Assembly: GCF_014645495.1 (NCBI RefSeq)
Contig: NZ_BMLV01000004.1
Span: 278,421 to 311,310, forward strand
Length of the DNA: 32,890 bases
Direction of reading: 5' to 3'
Origin: Cloacibacterium rupense
GTDB taxonomy: Bacteria; Bacteroidota; Bacteroidia; Flavobacteriales; Weeksellaceae
Below, piece after piece: positions 23,536-31,193 of this stretch (position 1 is the stretch's first letter; each line of letters opens with the position of its first letter). The translations under genes were made by a program, and so were the position numbers. Below the pieces are notes generated by a model, which was not told the DNA's origin, ran no database searches, and saw only the letters and a list, made by a program, of their open reading frames with translations.

Positions 23536-24487
23536 AGCAGGAATTATCGGCGGTACAGGTTACACAGGTGGCGAACTGATTCGGTTGTTGCTCAATCATC
23601 CCAATGCAGAACTTTCGTTTGTGACGAGCTATTCTAATGTTGGGAAAAAAGTAACGGATTTGCACCAAGATTTAATCGGAGAAATCGATTTAGAGTTTAT
23701 TGATAATTCTACCGATGCAGATGTTCTTTTTCTGGCTTTACCACATAAAGAAAGTAAAATTTGGCTCGAAAATAACAACGTTGGAAACGCAGTTGTTATT
23801 GATTTAGGAAATGATTTCAGAATTGGAGAAACGTATCAAGGAAATTCATTCGTTTATGGACTTCCAGAACTGAATTCAGCTCAATTAAAAGGGGCAAAAC
23901 TCATTGCCAATCCTGGTTGTTTCGCTACTGCAATTCAATTGGGAATTATTCCGATTCTTCAAAATCAAGAAGTTTCAGAAATTTACACTACAGGAATTAC
24001 TGGTGCAACTGGTGCAGGAAAATCACTTTCTGAAACTACGCATTTCAGTTGGAGACAAAATAATATTTCGGCGTATAAAACTTTAACGCATCAACATTTA
24101 GGCGAAATTAATTTTCAATTAAAAGAGTTGAGCAAAGTGCCATTTTCGGTACAGTTTGTTCCATGGAGAGGAGATTTCGCAAGAGGAATTTTTGTGAGTT
24201 CTACTTTTAAAACTTCTCTTTCTTTAGAAGAATTATTTGAACTCTATGAAAATTTCTACAAAGGACAAATGTTTACCACGGTTTCTAGAAAAGAAATCAA
24301 TCTAAAACAAGTAGTCAATACCAATAAGTGCCTGATTAATATTGAGAAAAACGGAGATTTTGCAGTAGTACATTCTGCCATAGACAATCTCTTGAAAGGC
24401 GCTTCTGGACAAGCTATTCATAACATGAATATATCTTTCGGATTTCCCGAAAACGCAGGTTTGAAACTCAAATCTATTGCTTTTTAG
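23528..24487 (+). CDS. argC: N-acetyl-gamma-glutamyl-phosphate reductase
   Basis: The product has 319 residues. It makes N-acylglutamate semialdehyde with NADPH. The nucleotide-binding start is MIKAGIIGGTGYTGGELIRL. The catalytic Cys131 is in NPGCFAT, and HxHLGEI-like THQHLGEI follows. I use the ATG at 23528, directly before IKAGIIGG; the frame is open slightly further upstream inside argG, but that would add only MLKT. In this pathway in Bacteroidota the acyl group may be succinyl rather than acetyl (see the transcarbamylase). Confidence 0.94.
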   Translation: MIKAGIIGGTGYTGGELIRLLLNHPNAELSFVTSYSNVGKKVTDLHQDLIGEIDLEFIDNSTDADVLFLALPHKESKIWLENNNVGNAVVIDLGNDFRIGETYQGNSFVYGLPELNSAQLKGAKLIANPGCFATAIQLGIIPILQNQEVSEIYTTGITGATGAGKSLSETTHFSWRQNNISAYKTLTHQHLGEINFQLKELSKVPFSVQFVPWRGDFARGIFVSSTFKTSLSLEELFELYENFYKGQMFTTVSRKEINLKQVVNTNKCLINIEKNGDFAVVHSAIDNLLKGASGQAIHNMNISFGFPENAGLKLKSIAF

Positions 24488-24511
24488 AAATAAAAAGTAA
24501 AAATGAAAGGT

Positions 24512-24617
24512 ACTTTGTCAAAGTTTTTGCGAAGCAAATTAATCTTTGACAAAGTTTTTTGAAATAATCATAGAGCCACGAAGTGGCGACTTATTATAGG
24601 ATAGGATGAAATCCTAT
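24512..24617. promoter_or_regulatory. Three hairpins in the argC-argD gap
   Basis: ACTTTGTCAAAG (24512-24523) pairs with CTTTGACAAAGT (24544-24555) over 12 bp and is followed by TTTTT, like an intrinsic terminator. GCCAC-GAA-GTGGC (24575-24587) and ATAGGAT-GAA-ATCCTAT (24601-24617) follow. Such GAA-loop hairpins are dispersed in flavobacterial genomes. Read-through control of argD onward is possible. Confidence 0.6.
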
Positions 24618-24667
24618 TAGGTTAAAAATTAACAAATCTTAAATCAAACATCGTAAATCGAAAATAA

Positions 24668-25804
24668 ATGAAACTTTTTGATGTATATCCTTTAATAGAC
24701 GTAACTCCTGCAAAAGCAGAAGGAAGCTATTTCTGGGACGAAAACGGAACGGAATACCTAGATTTATATGGTGGTCACGCTGTGATTTCCATCGGACATT
24801 CTCACCCAACTTATGTAAAATATATTACAGAACAACTCAATAACATCGGTTTTTATTCCAATTATGTGAAAATTCCGATTCAAAATCAAGTAGCTGAACA
24901 ACTAACTAAATTATCGGGCTATCCAGATTACACACTTTTTCTTTGTAATTCTGGTGCTGAAGCTAATGAAAATGCCATAAAATTGGCCTCTTTCCACACG
25001 GGGAAAAAGAAAATAATCTATTTCTCTGGAGCTTTTCACGGAAGAACTGCGGCTGCTGTTGCTTGTACAGACAATCCTAAAATTGTTGCACCAGTTAATC
25101 AATCCGAAAATTTCATCAAACTTCCTTTCAATGATTTGGAAGCTTTAGAAAATGAATTCAAAACCAATTCAGATATTGCTGGAGTGATTGTAGAAGGAAT
25201 TCAAGGAGTTGGTGGAGTTCAAATTCCAACCACCGAATTTTTACAGAAAATTCAGCAATTGTGTAATGAAAATAATGTAGTTTTCATCGCAGACGAAATT
25301 CAATCTGGTTTCGGAAGAAGTGGTAAATTCTTTTCGCATCAGCAGGCTGGTGTAACTCCTGATATTATTTCTATGGCAAAAGGAATGGGTAATGGTTTTC
25401 CTGTGGCTGGGATTTTAATCTCGCCAAAATTCAAAGCTTCTTATGGTTTACTTGGGACAACTTTTGGAGGTAATTTCTTGGCTTGTGCTGCTACCAAAGC
25501 GGTTTTAGAGGTGATTGAAGAAGAAAATCTATTACAAAATGCTCAAGAAGTGGGAGATTACTTGGTTTCTTTGCTTCAAAATCAAAAAAATATCAATGAA
25601 ATTCGTTATCAAGGTTTGATGATTGGGATTGATTTGGCTTTTCCTTGCAATGAAGTGAGAACTCGATTGGTTAAAGAACATAAAATGTTGACTGGTAATG
25701 CTTCTACACCCAATACTTTGAGAGTTTTACCAGCACTCAATGTGAAAAAAGAAGACGTGAAAAAATTCGCGGACGCCTTAATCCAAATTTTAAACGAATA
25801 TTAG
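24668..25804 (+). CDS. argD: Acetylornithine / succinylornithine aminotransferase
   Basis: The product has 378 residues, a class III PLP aminotransferase. It transfers an amino group from glutamate to N-acylglutamate semialdehyde. The PLP Lys238 is in SMAKGMGNGFPVAG. FLCNSGAEANENAIKLA (phosphate-cup region), FHGRT and ADEIQSGFGRSG are all present. It lies 180 bases after argC, behind a set of hairpins, so its transcription may be partly separate. Confidence 0.93.
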   Translation: MKLFDVYPLIDVTPAKAEGSYFWDENGTEYLDLYGGHAVISIGHSHPTYVKYITEQLNNIGFYSNYVKIPIQNQVAEQLTKLSGYPDYTLFLCNSGAEANENAIKLASFHTGKKKIIYFSGAFHGRTAAAVACTDNPKIVAPVNQSENFIKLPFNDLEALENEFKTNSDIAGVIVEGIQGVGGVQIPTTEFLQKIQQLCNENNVVFIADEIQSGFGRSGKFFSHQQAGVTPDIISMAKGMGNGFPVAGILISPKFKASYGLLGTTFGGNFLACAATKAVLEVIEEENLLQNAQEVGDYLVSLLQNQKNINEIRYQGLMIGIDLAFPCNEVRTRLVKEHKMLTGNASTPNTLRVLPALNVKKEDVKKFADALIQILNEY

Positions 25805-25811
25805 AATTTTA

Positions 25812-25845
25812 GATTTACGATTTGGGATTTACGATTTGGGATTTT
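25812..25845. repeat. Tandem 14-bp repeat in the argD-argF' gap
   Basis: GATTTACGATTTGG occurs twice in tandem (25812-25825, 25826-25839), then a partial third unit GATTTT. Next to it, AATCTGTGAAAATCTGTATAATCTG resembles words in the array spacers (ATCTGCATAATC), which indicates a family of dispersed short repeats in this genome. Confidence 0.6.
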
Positions 25846-25967
25846 TGATATTAAATTTCATTAAATCTGTGAAAATCTGTATAATCTGTGGGAAACCATA
25901 AACAGAATCCTTTGCGAAGCATTTATGCCTTTGATTTCTTAAAATAAAACATAAATTAATATTAAAC

Positions 25968-25981
25968 CTTTGCGTTTAAAA
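25968..25981 (+). promoter_or_regulatory. Shared 14-bp leader motif before argF'
   Basis: CTTTGCGTTTAAAA ends 9 bases before the ATG. The identical motif occurs at 27120-27133 before argB and 29204-29217 before argH. The preceding bases (AACCTTTG) are one mismatch from TAnnTTTG, so it may be an internal promoter, or a dispersed repeat. Confidence 0.45.
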
Positions 25982-25990
25982 TAAATAAAA

Positions 25991-26932
25991 ATGAAACAGT
26001 TTCTATCCATCTCAGACGTAGAAAATCTTGAAGACCTCATTCAAGATGCTCTAGAATACAAGAAAAATCCTCTAAAGGATGAACATTTAGCTAAAGGGAA
26101 AACCTTAGGCTTAATCTTTATGAATTCTAGCCTTAGAACCAGGATGAGTACTCAAAAAGCTGCAGAAAATCTAGGTTTTAAAGTGATGACTTTCAATGCA
26201 GGGCAAGACTTCTGGGCTTGGGAAACTGAAGATGGTGCGGTGATGAATGGCACTACGGTAGAACATATCAAAGATGCTGCAACGGTAATTGGACAATATT
26301 GCGATGTAGTAGCAATCCGTTGTTTTGCAGATTTAAAAAATAAAAAATCAGACACGGAAGAAAAGATTTTATCGCTTTTTCAAAAATATGTCAATAAACC
26401 GTTGATTTCTATGGAAGCGGCTACCAGACATCCTTTGCAGAGTTTGGCAGACACCATCACCATCAAAGAACAATGGAAAGAAACCAGAAAACCAAAAGTG
26501 GTTCTCACTTGGGGACCGCACATTAAACCTATTCCTCACGCAGTTGCCAATTCTTTTGCAGAATGGATGAATGCACAAGATGTGGATTTTGTGATTACGC
26601 ATCCTGAAGGTTTAGATTTAGACCCAGCTTTTGTTGGCGATGCTAAAGTGACTCATAATCAAGAAGAAGCGTTGAAAGATGCTGATTTTGTGTATATTAA
26701 AAACTGGAGTTCTTTTAATGATTACGGAAAAGTAGCAGAAGGTTTTGATGATTGGATGCTGACTGATGAAAAAATGAAAATCACCAACAACGGAAGACCT
26801 ATGCATTGTTTGCCAGTTCGTAGAAATGTTGAGGTTAGTGATGAAGTTTTAGATTCTGAACAATCATTGATTTTTGAACAATCTTACAACAGATTATTTG
26901 CAGCACAAGCTGTTTTGAAAAATATTTTGTAA
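25991..26932 (+). CDS. argF': N-succinyl- or N-acetylornithine carbamoyltransferase
   Basis: The product has 313 residues. The carbamoyl-phosphate motif is SSLRT followed by RMSTQKAAE at 46-58. GVVMxG-type DGAVMNGTTVEHIKDAA is the 80s-loop that selects the acyl group. EAATRHPLQSLAD and MHCLPVRRNVEVSDEV are typical of the Bacteroidota argF' group, not of ordinary ornithine carbamoyltransferase (HCLPAxxGxEV). The residue aligned with Glu92 of acetylornithine and Pro90 of succinylornithine transcarbamylase is Val90. From published swaps at this position as I recall them, Val favours succinylornithine. The enzyme makes N-acylcitrulline. Confidence 0.9.
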   Translation: MKQFLSISDVENLEDLIQDALEYKKNPLKDEHLAKGKTLGLIFMNSSLRTRMSTQKAAENLGFKVMTFNAGQDFWAWETEDGAVMNGTTVEHIKDAATVIGQYCDVVAIRCFADLKNKKSDTEEKILSLFQKYVNKPLISMEAATRHPLQSLADTITIKEQWKETRKPKVVLTWGPHIKPIPHAVANSFAEWMNAQDVDFVITHPEGLDLDPAFVGDAKVTHNQEEALKDADFVYIKNWSSFNDYGKVAEGFDDWMLTDEKMKITNNGRPMHCLPVRRNVEVSDEVLDSEQSLIFEQSYNRLFAAQAVLKNIL

Positions 26933-27141
26933 TGAATTTCTAAAACTTAAAGTTTCACTTTAAAAATCTGAGACGCAAAGTTTTATTAAAAAAATAAATA
27001 AAAAAAGTGAGCAAAGATTTATTCGCAAGCGAATTGAAAGAGCTTAATAAAGTATAGCTTCATAAAATCAACTAGTTGATTAAACTTTGCTTTCTTATAT
27101 ATGATAAAGATTAAAAAATCTTTGCGTTTAAAACAACAAAA
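26933..27141. promoter_or_regulatory. argF'-argB gap with a 14-bp palindrome
   Basis: ATCAACTAGTTGAT (27067-27080) is a perfect palindrome. ATTCGC-AA-GCGAAT near 27021 is a second inverted repeat. The 14-bp leader motif lies at 27120-27133, 8 bases before argB. No gene is seen. Operator function is inference. Confidence 0.45.
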
Positions 27142-27945
27142 ATGCAAAAACAAGAACTATACATCATCAAAATTGGTGGAAACGTAATAGACCATCCCGA
27201 AAAGTTAGATGCTTTTTTGAAGGATTTATCTACAATTCAAAAACCGAAAATACTAGTTCACGGTGGTGGAAAATTAGCCACCAAACTCGCCGAAAAATTA
27301 GAAATTCCACAAGAGTTTTTTGAAGGCAGAAGAATCACTAATGCAGAAACCAGAGACGTTGCGGTGATGGTTTATGCTGGTTTAATCAATAAAAATATTG
27401 TAGCTACTTTGCAGAAAAATGGCTTAAATTCTATCGGTTTTTCAGGTGCAGATGCCAATGTAATTCCCGCGCACAAAAGACCTGTAAAAACCATAGACTT
27501 CGGTTGGGTAGGAGATGTAGAAACCGACAAAATAAACGCACAATTTTTAGAAAAAGTAATTTCCGAGGATATTTGTCCAGTTTTTTGCGCCATTACACAC
27601 GATGGAAATGGTAATTTGCTCAATACCAATGCTGATACCATAGCATCTAGTTTAGCAGTTGCTTTGTCAACACATTTTGAGGTAAATTTGGCGTATTGTT
27701 TTGAGAAAAACGGAGTTTTAGAAAACATTGATGATGAAAATTCAGTCATCGCTAAAATTACGCCTGAAACATATATTCAACTCAAAGAAAAAAACATCGT
27801 CAACGAAGGTATGATTCCGAAAATCGATAATGCTTTTGCAGCGATAGAAAAAGGAGTAAAATCTGTATTCATCGTCAAAGAAACTTTTTTGAAGAAACTA
27901 ATTAATGAAAACAACAGAACCAGTGGAACAGAAATCACCCAATAA
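27142..27945 (+). CDS. argB: N-acetylglutamate kinase
   Basis: The product has 267 residues, an amino-acid kinase fold. It phosphorylates N-acylglutamate. IIKIGGNVID at 8-17 and LVHGGGKLATKL at 38-49 are the two glycine-rich loops; RRITNAETRDVAVMVYAGLINK and NTNADTIASSLA bind acyl-glutamate and nucleotide; VNEGMIPKIDNA closes the ATP site. It lacks the N-terminal helix of the arginine-inhibited type, so feedback inhibition by arginine is not expected. Its end overlaps argE by 41 bases. Confidence 0.94.
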   Translation: MQKQELYIIKIGGNVIDHPEKLDAFLKDLSTIQKPKILVHGGGKLATKLAEKLEIPQEFFEGRRITNAETRDVAVMVYAGLINKNIVATLQKNGLNSIGFSGADANVIPAHKRPVKTIDFGWVGDVETDKINAQFLEKVISEDICPVFCAITHDGNGNLLNTNADTIASSLAVALSTHFEVNLAYCFEKNGVLENIDDENSVIAKITPETYIQLKEKNIVNEGMIPKIDNAFAAIEKGVKSVFIVKETFLKKLINENNRTSGTEITQ

Positions 27946-29005
27946 TTTTTTAGAACTTGGCGATAACGCGGTTGAATTGCTCAAAAACCTCATTTCCATA
28001 CCTTCTTTCAGCAAAGAAGAAGACAAAACTGCGGATTTAATCGAGAAATATTTGCAAGAAAAAGGCGTACAAACAAATCGTGAAAAGAACAATGTTTGGG
28101 CATTTAATCATAATTTTTCTCCCGAAAAACCTACCATTTTGCTCAATTCTCACCACGATACCGTAAGACCCAATTCTGGTTATACTTTAGACCCTTTTAC
28201 ACCAACGGTTAAGGATGGTAAATTGTATGGTTTAGGAAGTAATGATGCAGGTGGAGCGCTGGTTTCTTTGATGGCGGCTTTTTTATATTTTTATAACGCT
28301 AAAGATTTAAAATACAATTTCATTTACGCAGCAACCGCCGAAGAAGAAAATTCGGGTTTGGATGGAGTAGAATCTGTACTTCCGCATTTCGGAAATTTAG
28401 AATTTGCAATCGTGGGCGAACCAACAGAAATGCAAATGGCAATTGCCGAAAAAGGCTTAATGGTGGTAGATTGCGAAGCTTCGGGAACTTCTTCTCACGC
28501 CGCTCATCATAATGACGACAATGCTATTTACAACGCGATTAAGGATATAAATTGGATTAAAAATTATCAATTTCCCAATAAGTCTGAGGTTTTAGGAGAC
28601 ATAAAAATGACGGTAACTGTCATCAATGCAGGCAAATTGCACAATATGGTTCCCAATACTTGTACTTTTACCATAGATGTCAGAACTACCGACCAATACA
28701 CCAATCGAGAAGTTTTAGAAATCATCAGAGAAAATATCAAAAGTAAAGCAGAAGCTAGAAGTTTCAGGTTGAATTCTTCTTCAATTTCCGTGGAGCATCC
28801 TATCGTGAAGGCAGGTTTAGAATTGGGCAGAACTACTTACGGTTCGCCTACCACTTCAGACCAAGCTGTAATTCCGTTTCCGTCGCTTAAAATGGGGCCA
28901 GGTTTATCCTCGCGTTCCCATAGCAGTGACGAATTTATTTATGTAGATGAAATTTTAGAAGGGGTGAAAATTTACATTCAATTGTTATCTAAAATAGTTT
29001 TTTAA
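27905..29005 (+). CDS. argE: M20-family acetylornithine / succinylcitrulline deacylase
   Basis: The product has 366 residues. The metal and catalytic residues of M20 peptidases are visible: H83-H84-D85 (NSHHDTVRP), D114 (GSNDAGG) and E146-E147 (TAEEENSG), then VGEPTEM, and a late His in SRSHSSDEF. It removes the acyl group from N-acylcitrulline or N-acylornithine. The start at 27905 lies within argB, a 41-base overlap, which implies coupling. The first 15 residues are not conserved in style, so a later non-ATG start is possible. Confidence 0.9.
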   Translation: MKTTEPVEQKSPNNFLELGDNAVELLKNLISIPSFSKEEDKTADLIEKYLQEKGVQTNREKNNVWAFNHNFSPEKPTILLNSHHDTVRPNSGYTLDPFTPTVKDGKLYGLGSNDAGGALVSLMAAFLYFYNAKDLKYNFIYAATAEEENSGLDGVESVLPHFGNLEFAIVGEPTEMQMAIAEKGLMVVDCEASGTSSHAAHHNDDNAIYNAIKDINWIKNYQFPNKSEVLGDIKMTVTVINAGKLHNMVPNTCTFTIDVRTTDQYTNREVLEIIRENIKSKAEARSFRLNSSSISVEHPIVKAGLELGRTTYGSPTTSDQAVIPFPSLKMGPGLSSRSHSSDEFIYVDEILEGVKIYIQLLSKIVF

Positions 29006-29225
29006 AATAATTTGGGCAGCTTTATCCGCCTTCCGCTCCCAATCTTTTTTTTGCCAAAGCTTTTCCAGCTGCAAAAAAAAAGGATTTCCGCTCAAGTCGG
29101 GCTGCACCTTTCAACGATGGTAAAATTTGAAATTCGTAATTTTAACGAAGTTAAAAATCATTGCGCCTTAAAACATAGAAAAATTAAATTAAATAATTTG
29201 CGCCTTTGCGTTTAAAACCAACAAA
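29006..29225. other. argE-argH gap
   Basis: These 220 bases include a GC-richer patch (29012-29110) containing GCAAAAAAAA and TTTTTTTTGC-like inverse runs and GGGCTGCACC, then two TTTGCGCC words and the 14-bp leader motif at 29204-29217. It resembles dispersed flavobacterial repeat sequence. The short open frame across it has no gene-like features. Confidence 0.5.
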
Positions 29226-30536
29226 ATGAGCAAAAAACTTTGGCAAAAAAACAATTTATCAGAAAATCAGCACGCTGCTTTGGTAGAAAAATTTACCATT
29301 GGTAGAGATGCAGAATTTGATTTGCAATTGGCTAAATATGATGTTTTGGGCAACAAAGCACACGTGAAAATGCTAGCAACCATCGGTTTGATAGAAGAAT
29401 CTGAATTGCCAAAAATCTTAGAAGAATTAGACCATATTGCTATTCAAATCGAAGATGGAAAATTCATTATCGAAGAAGGAATAGAAGACGTACATTCTCA
29501 AATAGAATTTCAATTGACGCAGAAATTGGGTGATATTGGTAAGAAAATTCACTCTGCACGTTCTAGAAACGATCAAGTTTTGGTGGATATTAAGCTTTTT
29601 CTCAAAAACGAAATTCTAGAAATTAAAGATTTGGTTAAAAATCTTTTCCAAACTTTACAGAAATTGAGCAATCAGCATCAAGATAAACTCATCCCTGGTT
29701 ATACTCATTTTCAAATTGCGATGCCATCTTCTTTTGGGCTGTGGTTTGGTGCGTATGCAGAAGCGTTGATTGATGATTTAGAAATGCTTTTAGCAGCGTA
29801 TAAAATCACGAATAAAAATCCTTTAGGTTCTGGCGCTGGTTATGGTTCTTCATTTCCGATTAATCGTACTTTAACTACAGAATTATTAGAATTTGAAACG
29901 CTAAATTACAACGTAGTTTATGCACAAATGACACGCGGAAAATCTGAAAAAACTTTAGCAACCGCCATTGCTGCAATAGCGCATACTTTGAGCAAATTCG
30001 CTTATGATGTGTGTTTATATATGAATCAGAATTTTGGATTTATAACCTTTCCAGATACTTTCACTACGGGAAGTAGCATTATGCCCCACAAAAAAAACCC
30101 AGATATTTTTGAGTTGATTCGTGGTAAATGCAATATTTTGCAAGGTGTTCCTACAGAATTGACTTTACTCACCAATAATTTACCTTCTGGTTATCACCGT
30201 GAAATGCAATTGACCAAAGAAGTACTTTTTCCTGCGATTAATACCATCAAAGATTGCCTTTACATCACAGAATATACTTTAAATCACATTCAAGTAAAAG
30301 ATAATATTTTGGAAGACGAAAAGTATCAATACCTTTTCAGTGTGGAGAATGTAAATGATTTGGTTTTGAAAGGTGTTTCGTTCCGTGATGCTTATGTAAA
30401 AGTAGGGCAAAGTATTGAAAATCAAAATTTTGAAGCCAATAAAAATTTACAACACACGCACGAAGGAAGCATCGGAAATCTTTGCAACGAAGAAATTTCG
30501 CAAGAATTTACTAAAGTTTTTGAAAAATTTAAATAA
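29226..30536 (+). CDS. argH: Argininosuccinate lyase
   Basis: The product has 436 residues. It splits argininosuccinate into arginine and fumarate. HSARSRNDQVLVD (109-121), PGYTHFQIAMP (157-167), NPLGSGAGYGSSFPI and the fumarase-family signature GSSIMPHKKNP (282-292) are all present. The C-terminus is shorter than in E. coli ArgH (about 457), as usual in Bacteroidota. It is the last gene of the arg cluster and is followed by a strong terminator. Confidence 0.95.
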   Translation: MSKKLWQKNNLSENQHAALVEKFTIGRDAEFDLQLAKYDVLGNKAHVKMLATIGLIEESELPKILEELDHIAIQIEDGKFIIEEGIEDVHSQIEFQLTQKLGDIGKKIHSARSRNDQVLVDIKLFLKNEILEIKDLVKNLFQTLQKLSNQHQDKLIPGYTHFQIAMPSSFGLWFGAYAEALIDDLEMLLAAYKITNKNPLGSGAGYGSSFPINRTLTTELLEFETLNYNVVYAQMTRGKSEKTLATAIAAIAHTLSKFAYDVCLYMNQNFGFITFPDTFTTGSSIMPHKKNPDIFELIRGKCNILQGVPTELTLLTNNLPSGYHREMQLTKEVLFPAINTIKDCLYITEYTLNHIQVKDNILEDEKYQYLFSVENVNDLVLKGVSFRDAYVKVGQSIENQNFEANKNLQHTHEGSIGNLCNEEISQEFTKVFEKFK

Positions 30537-30556
30537 TAGCCAAACAATATTGGTAC

Positions 30557-30592
30557 AAAAAAAGCTGTCTTGTTTAAAAGACAGCTTTTTTA
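30557..30592 (+). terminator. Intrinsic terminator after argH
   Basis: AAAAAAGCTGTCTT and AAGACAGCTTTTTT form a stem of 12 or more base pairs with a TGTTTAA-type loop and flanking A and T runs. It can act on both strands, ending argH and the convergent Lrp/AsnC gene. Confidence 0.88.
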
Positions 30593-30606
30593 ATCTGGCA
30601 AACAAC

Positions 30607-31086
30607 TTATTTTTTCTTATTTTCTAAAATTTTATAGGCAGTTTCTCTTTTTATCTCGTTTAGTACGATGCTGCTATGGTATTGATAAATATTAGGCGTA
30701 TTTGCTAAAACGCTGGTAATAAAGTTGTTATAAGAGTCAATGTTCTTGGTTGCAATTTTAAGCATAAAATCATAGGTTCCAGATAGACTTATCACTTCTT
30801 GTACTTCGTCATACTGAACAATCTCTTTCTCAAACTCATCTAGAGAGTTTTTAGATTGGTTTCTGATGGTTACATTGCAATATGCAACGAGTTCTACGCC
30901 AATTTTTTTTCTATTCAAAAGCGCTATATATTTTTCAATAGTGCCGTTTTTTTCTAAATTTTTAATTCTTTCGTAAGTAGGGGTGAAAGAAAGCGCAATC
31001 TTTTCACCGATTTCTTTTACAGAATAATTAGAATTCCTTTGTAATATATCTAAAATTTGTAAATCTTTTTGATCTAAATTTTCCAT
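30607..31086 (-). CDS. Lrp/AsnC family transcription regulator
   Basis: The product has 159 residues. I start at the ATG 31086 (MENLDQKDLQILDILQ), the usual family start; the frame is open 12 codons further. An N-terminal helix-turn-helix (about 5-60, NSNYSVKEIGEKIALS and PTYERIKNLEKNGTIEKY) is followed by a RAM ligand-binding domain (about 66-150, with GTYDFMLKIATKNIDSYNNF). It is convergent with argH and shares its terminator. Such regulators respond to amino acids. A link to the arg cluster is suggested only by position. Confidence 0.92.
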   Translation of the reverse strand: MENLDQKDLQILDILQRNSNYSVKEIGEKIALSFTPTYERIKNLEKNGTIEKYIALLNRKKIGVELVAYCNVTIRNQSKNSLDEFEKEIVQYDEVQEVISLSGTYDFMLKIATKNIDSYNNFITSVLANTPNIYQYHSSIVLNEIKRETAYKILENKKK

Positions 31087-31181
31087 TTTTATTGATTTTT
31101 TAGGATTTAACAAATATATCAAAAAATAATATATCTTTAATTTATATTACAGAATCACGTCATATTTCTTTTCAAAAAGTA

Positions 31182-31189
31182 TATTTTTG
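31182..31189 (+). promoter_or_regulatory. Possible -7 element before the dGTPase-family gene
   Basis: TATTTTTG fits TAnnTTTG, but it ends only four bases before the ATG. If used, the transcript would be leaderless or nearly so. No clear -33 TTG is seen, so this is weak. Confidence 0.3.
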
Positions 31190-31193
31190 TAGT

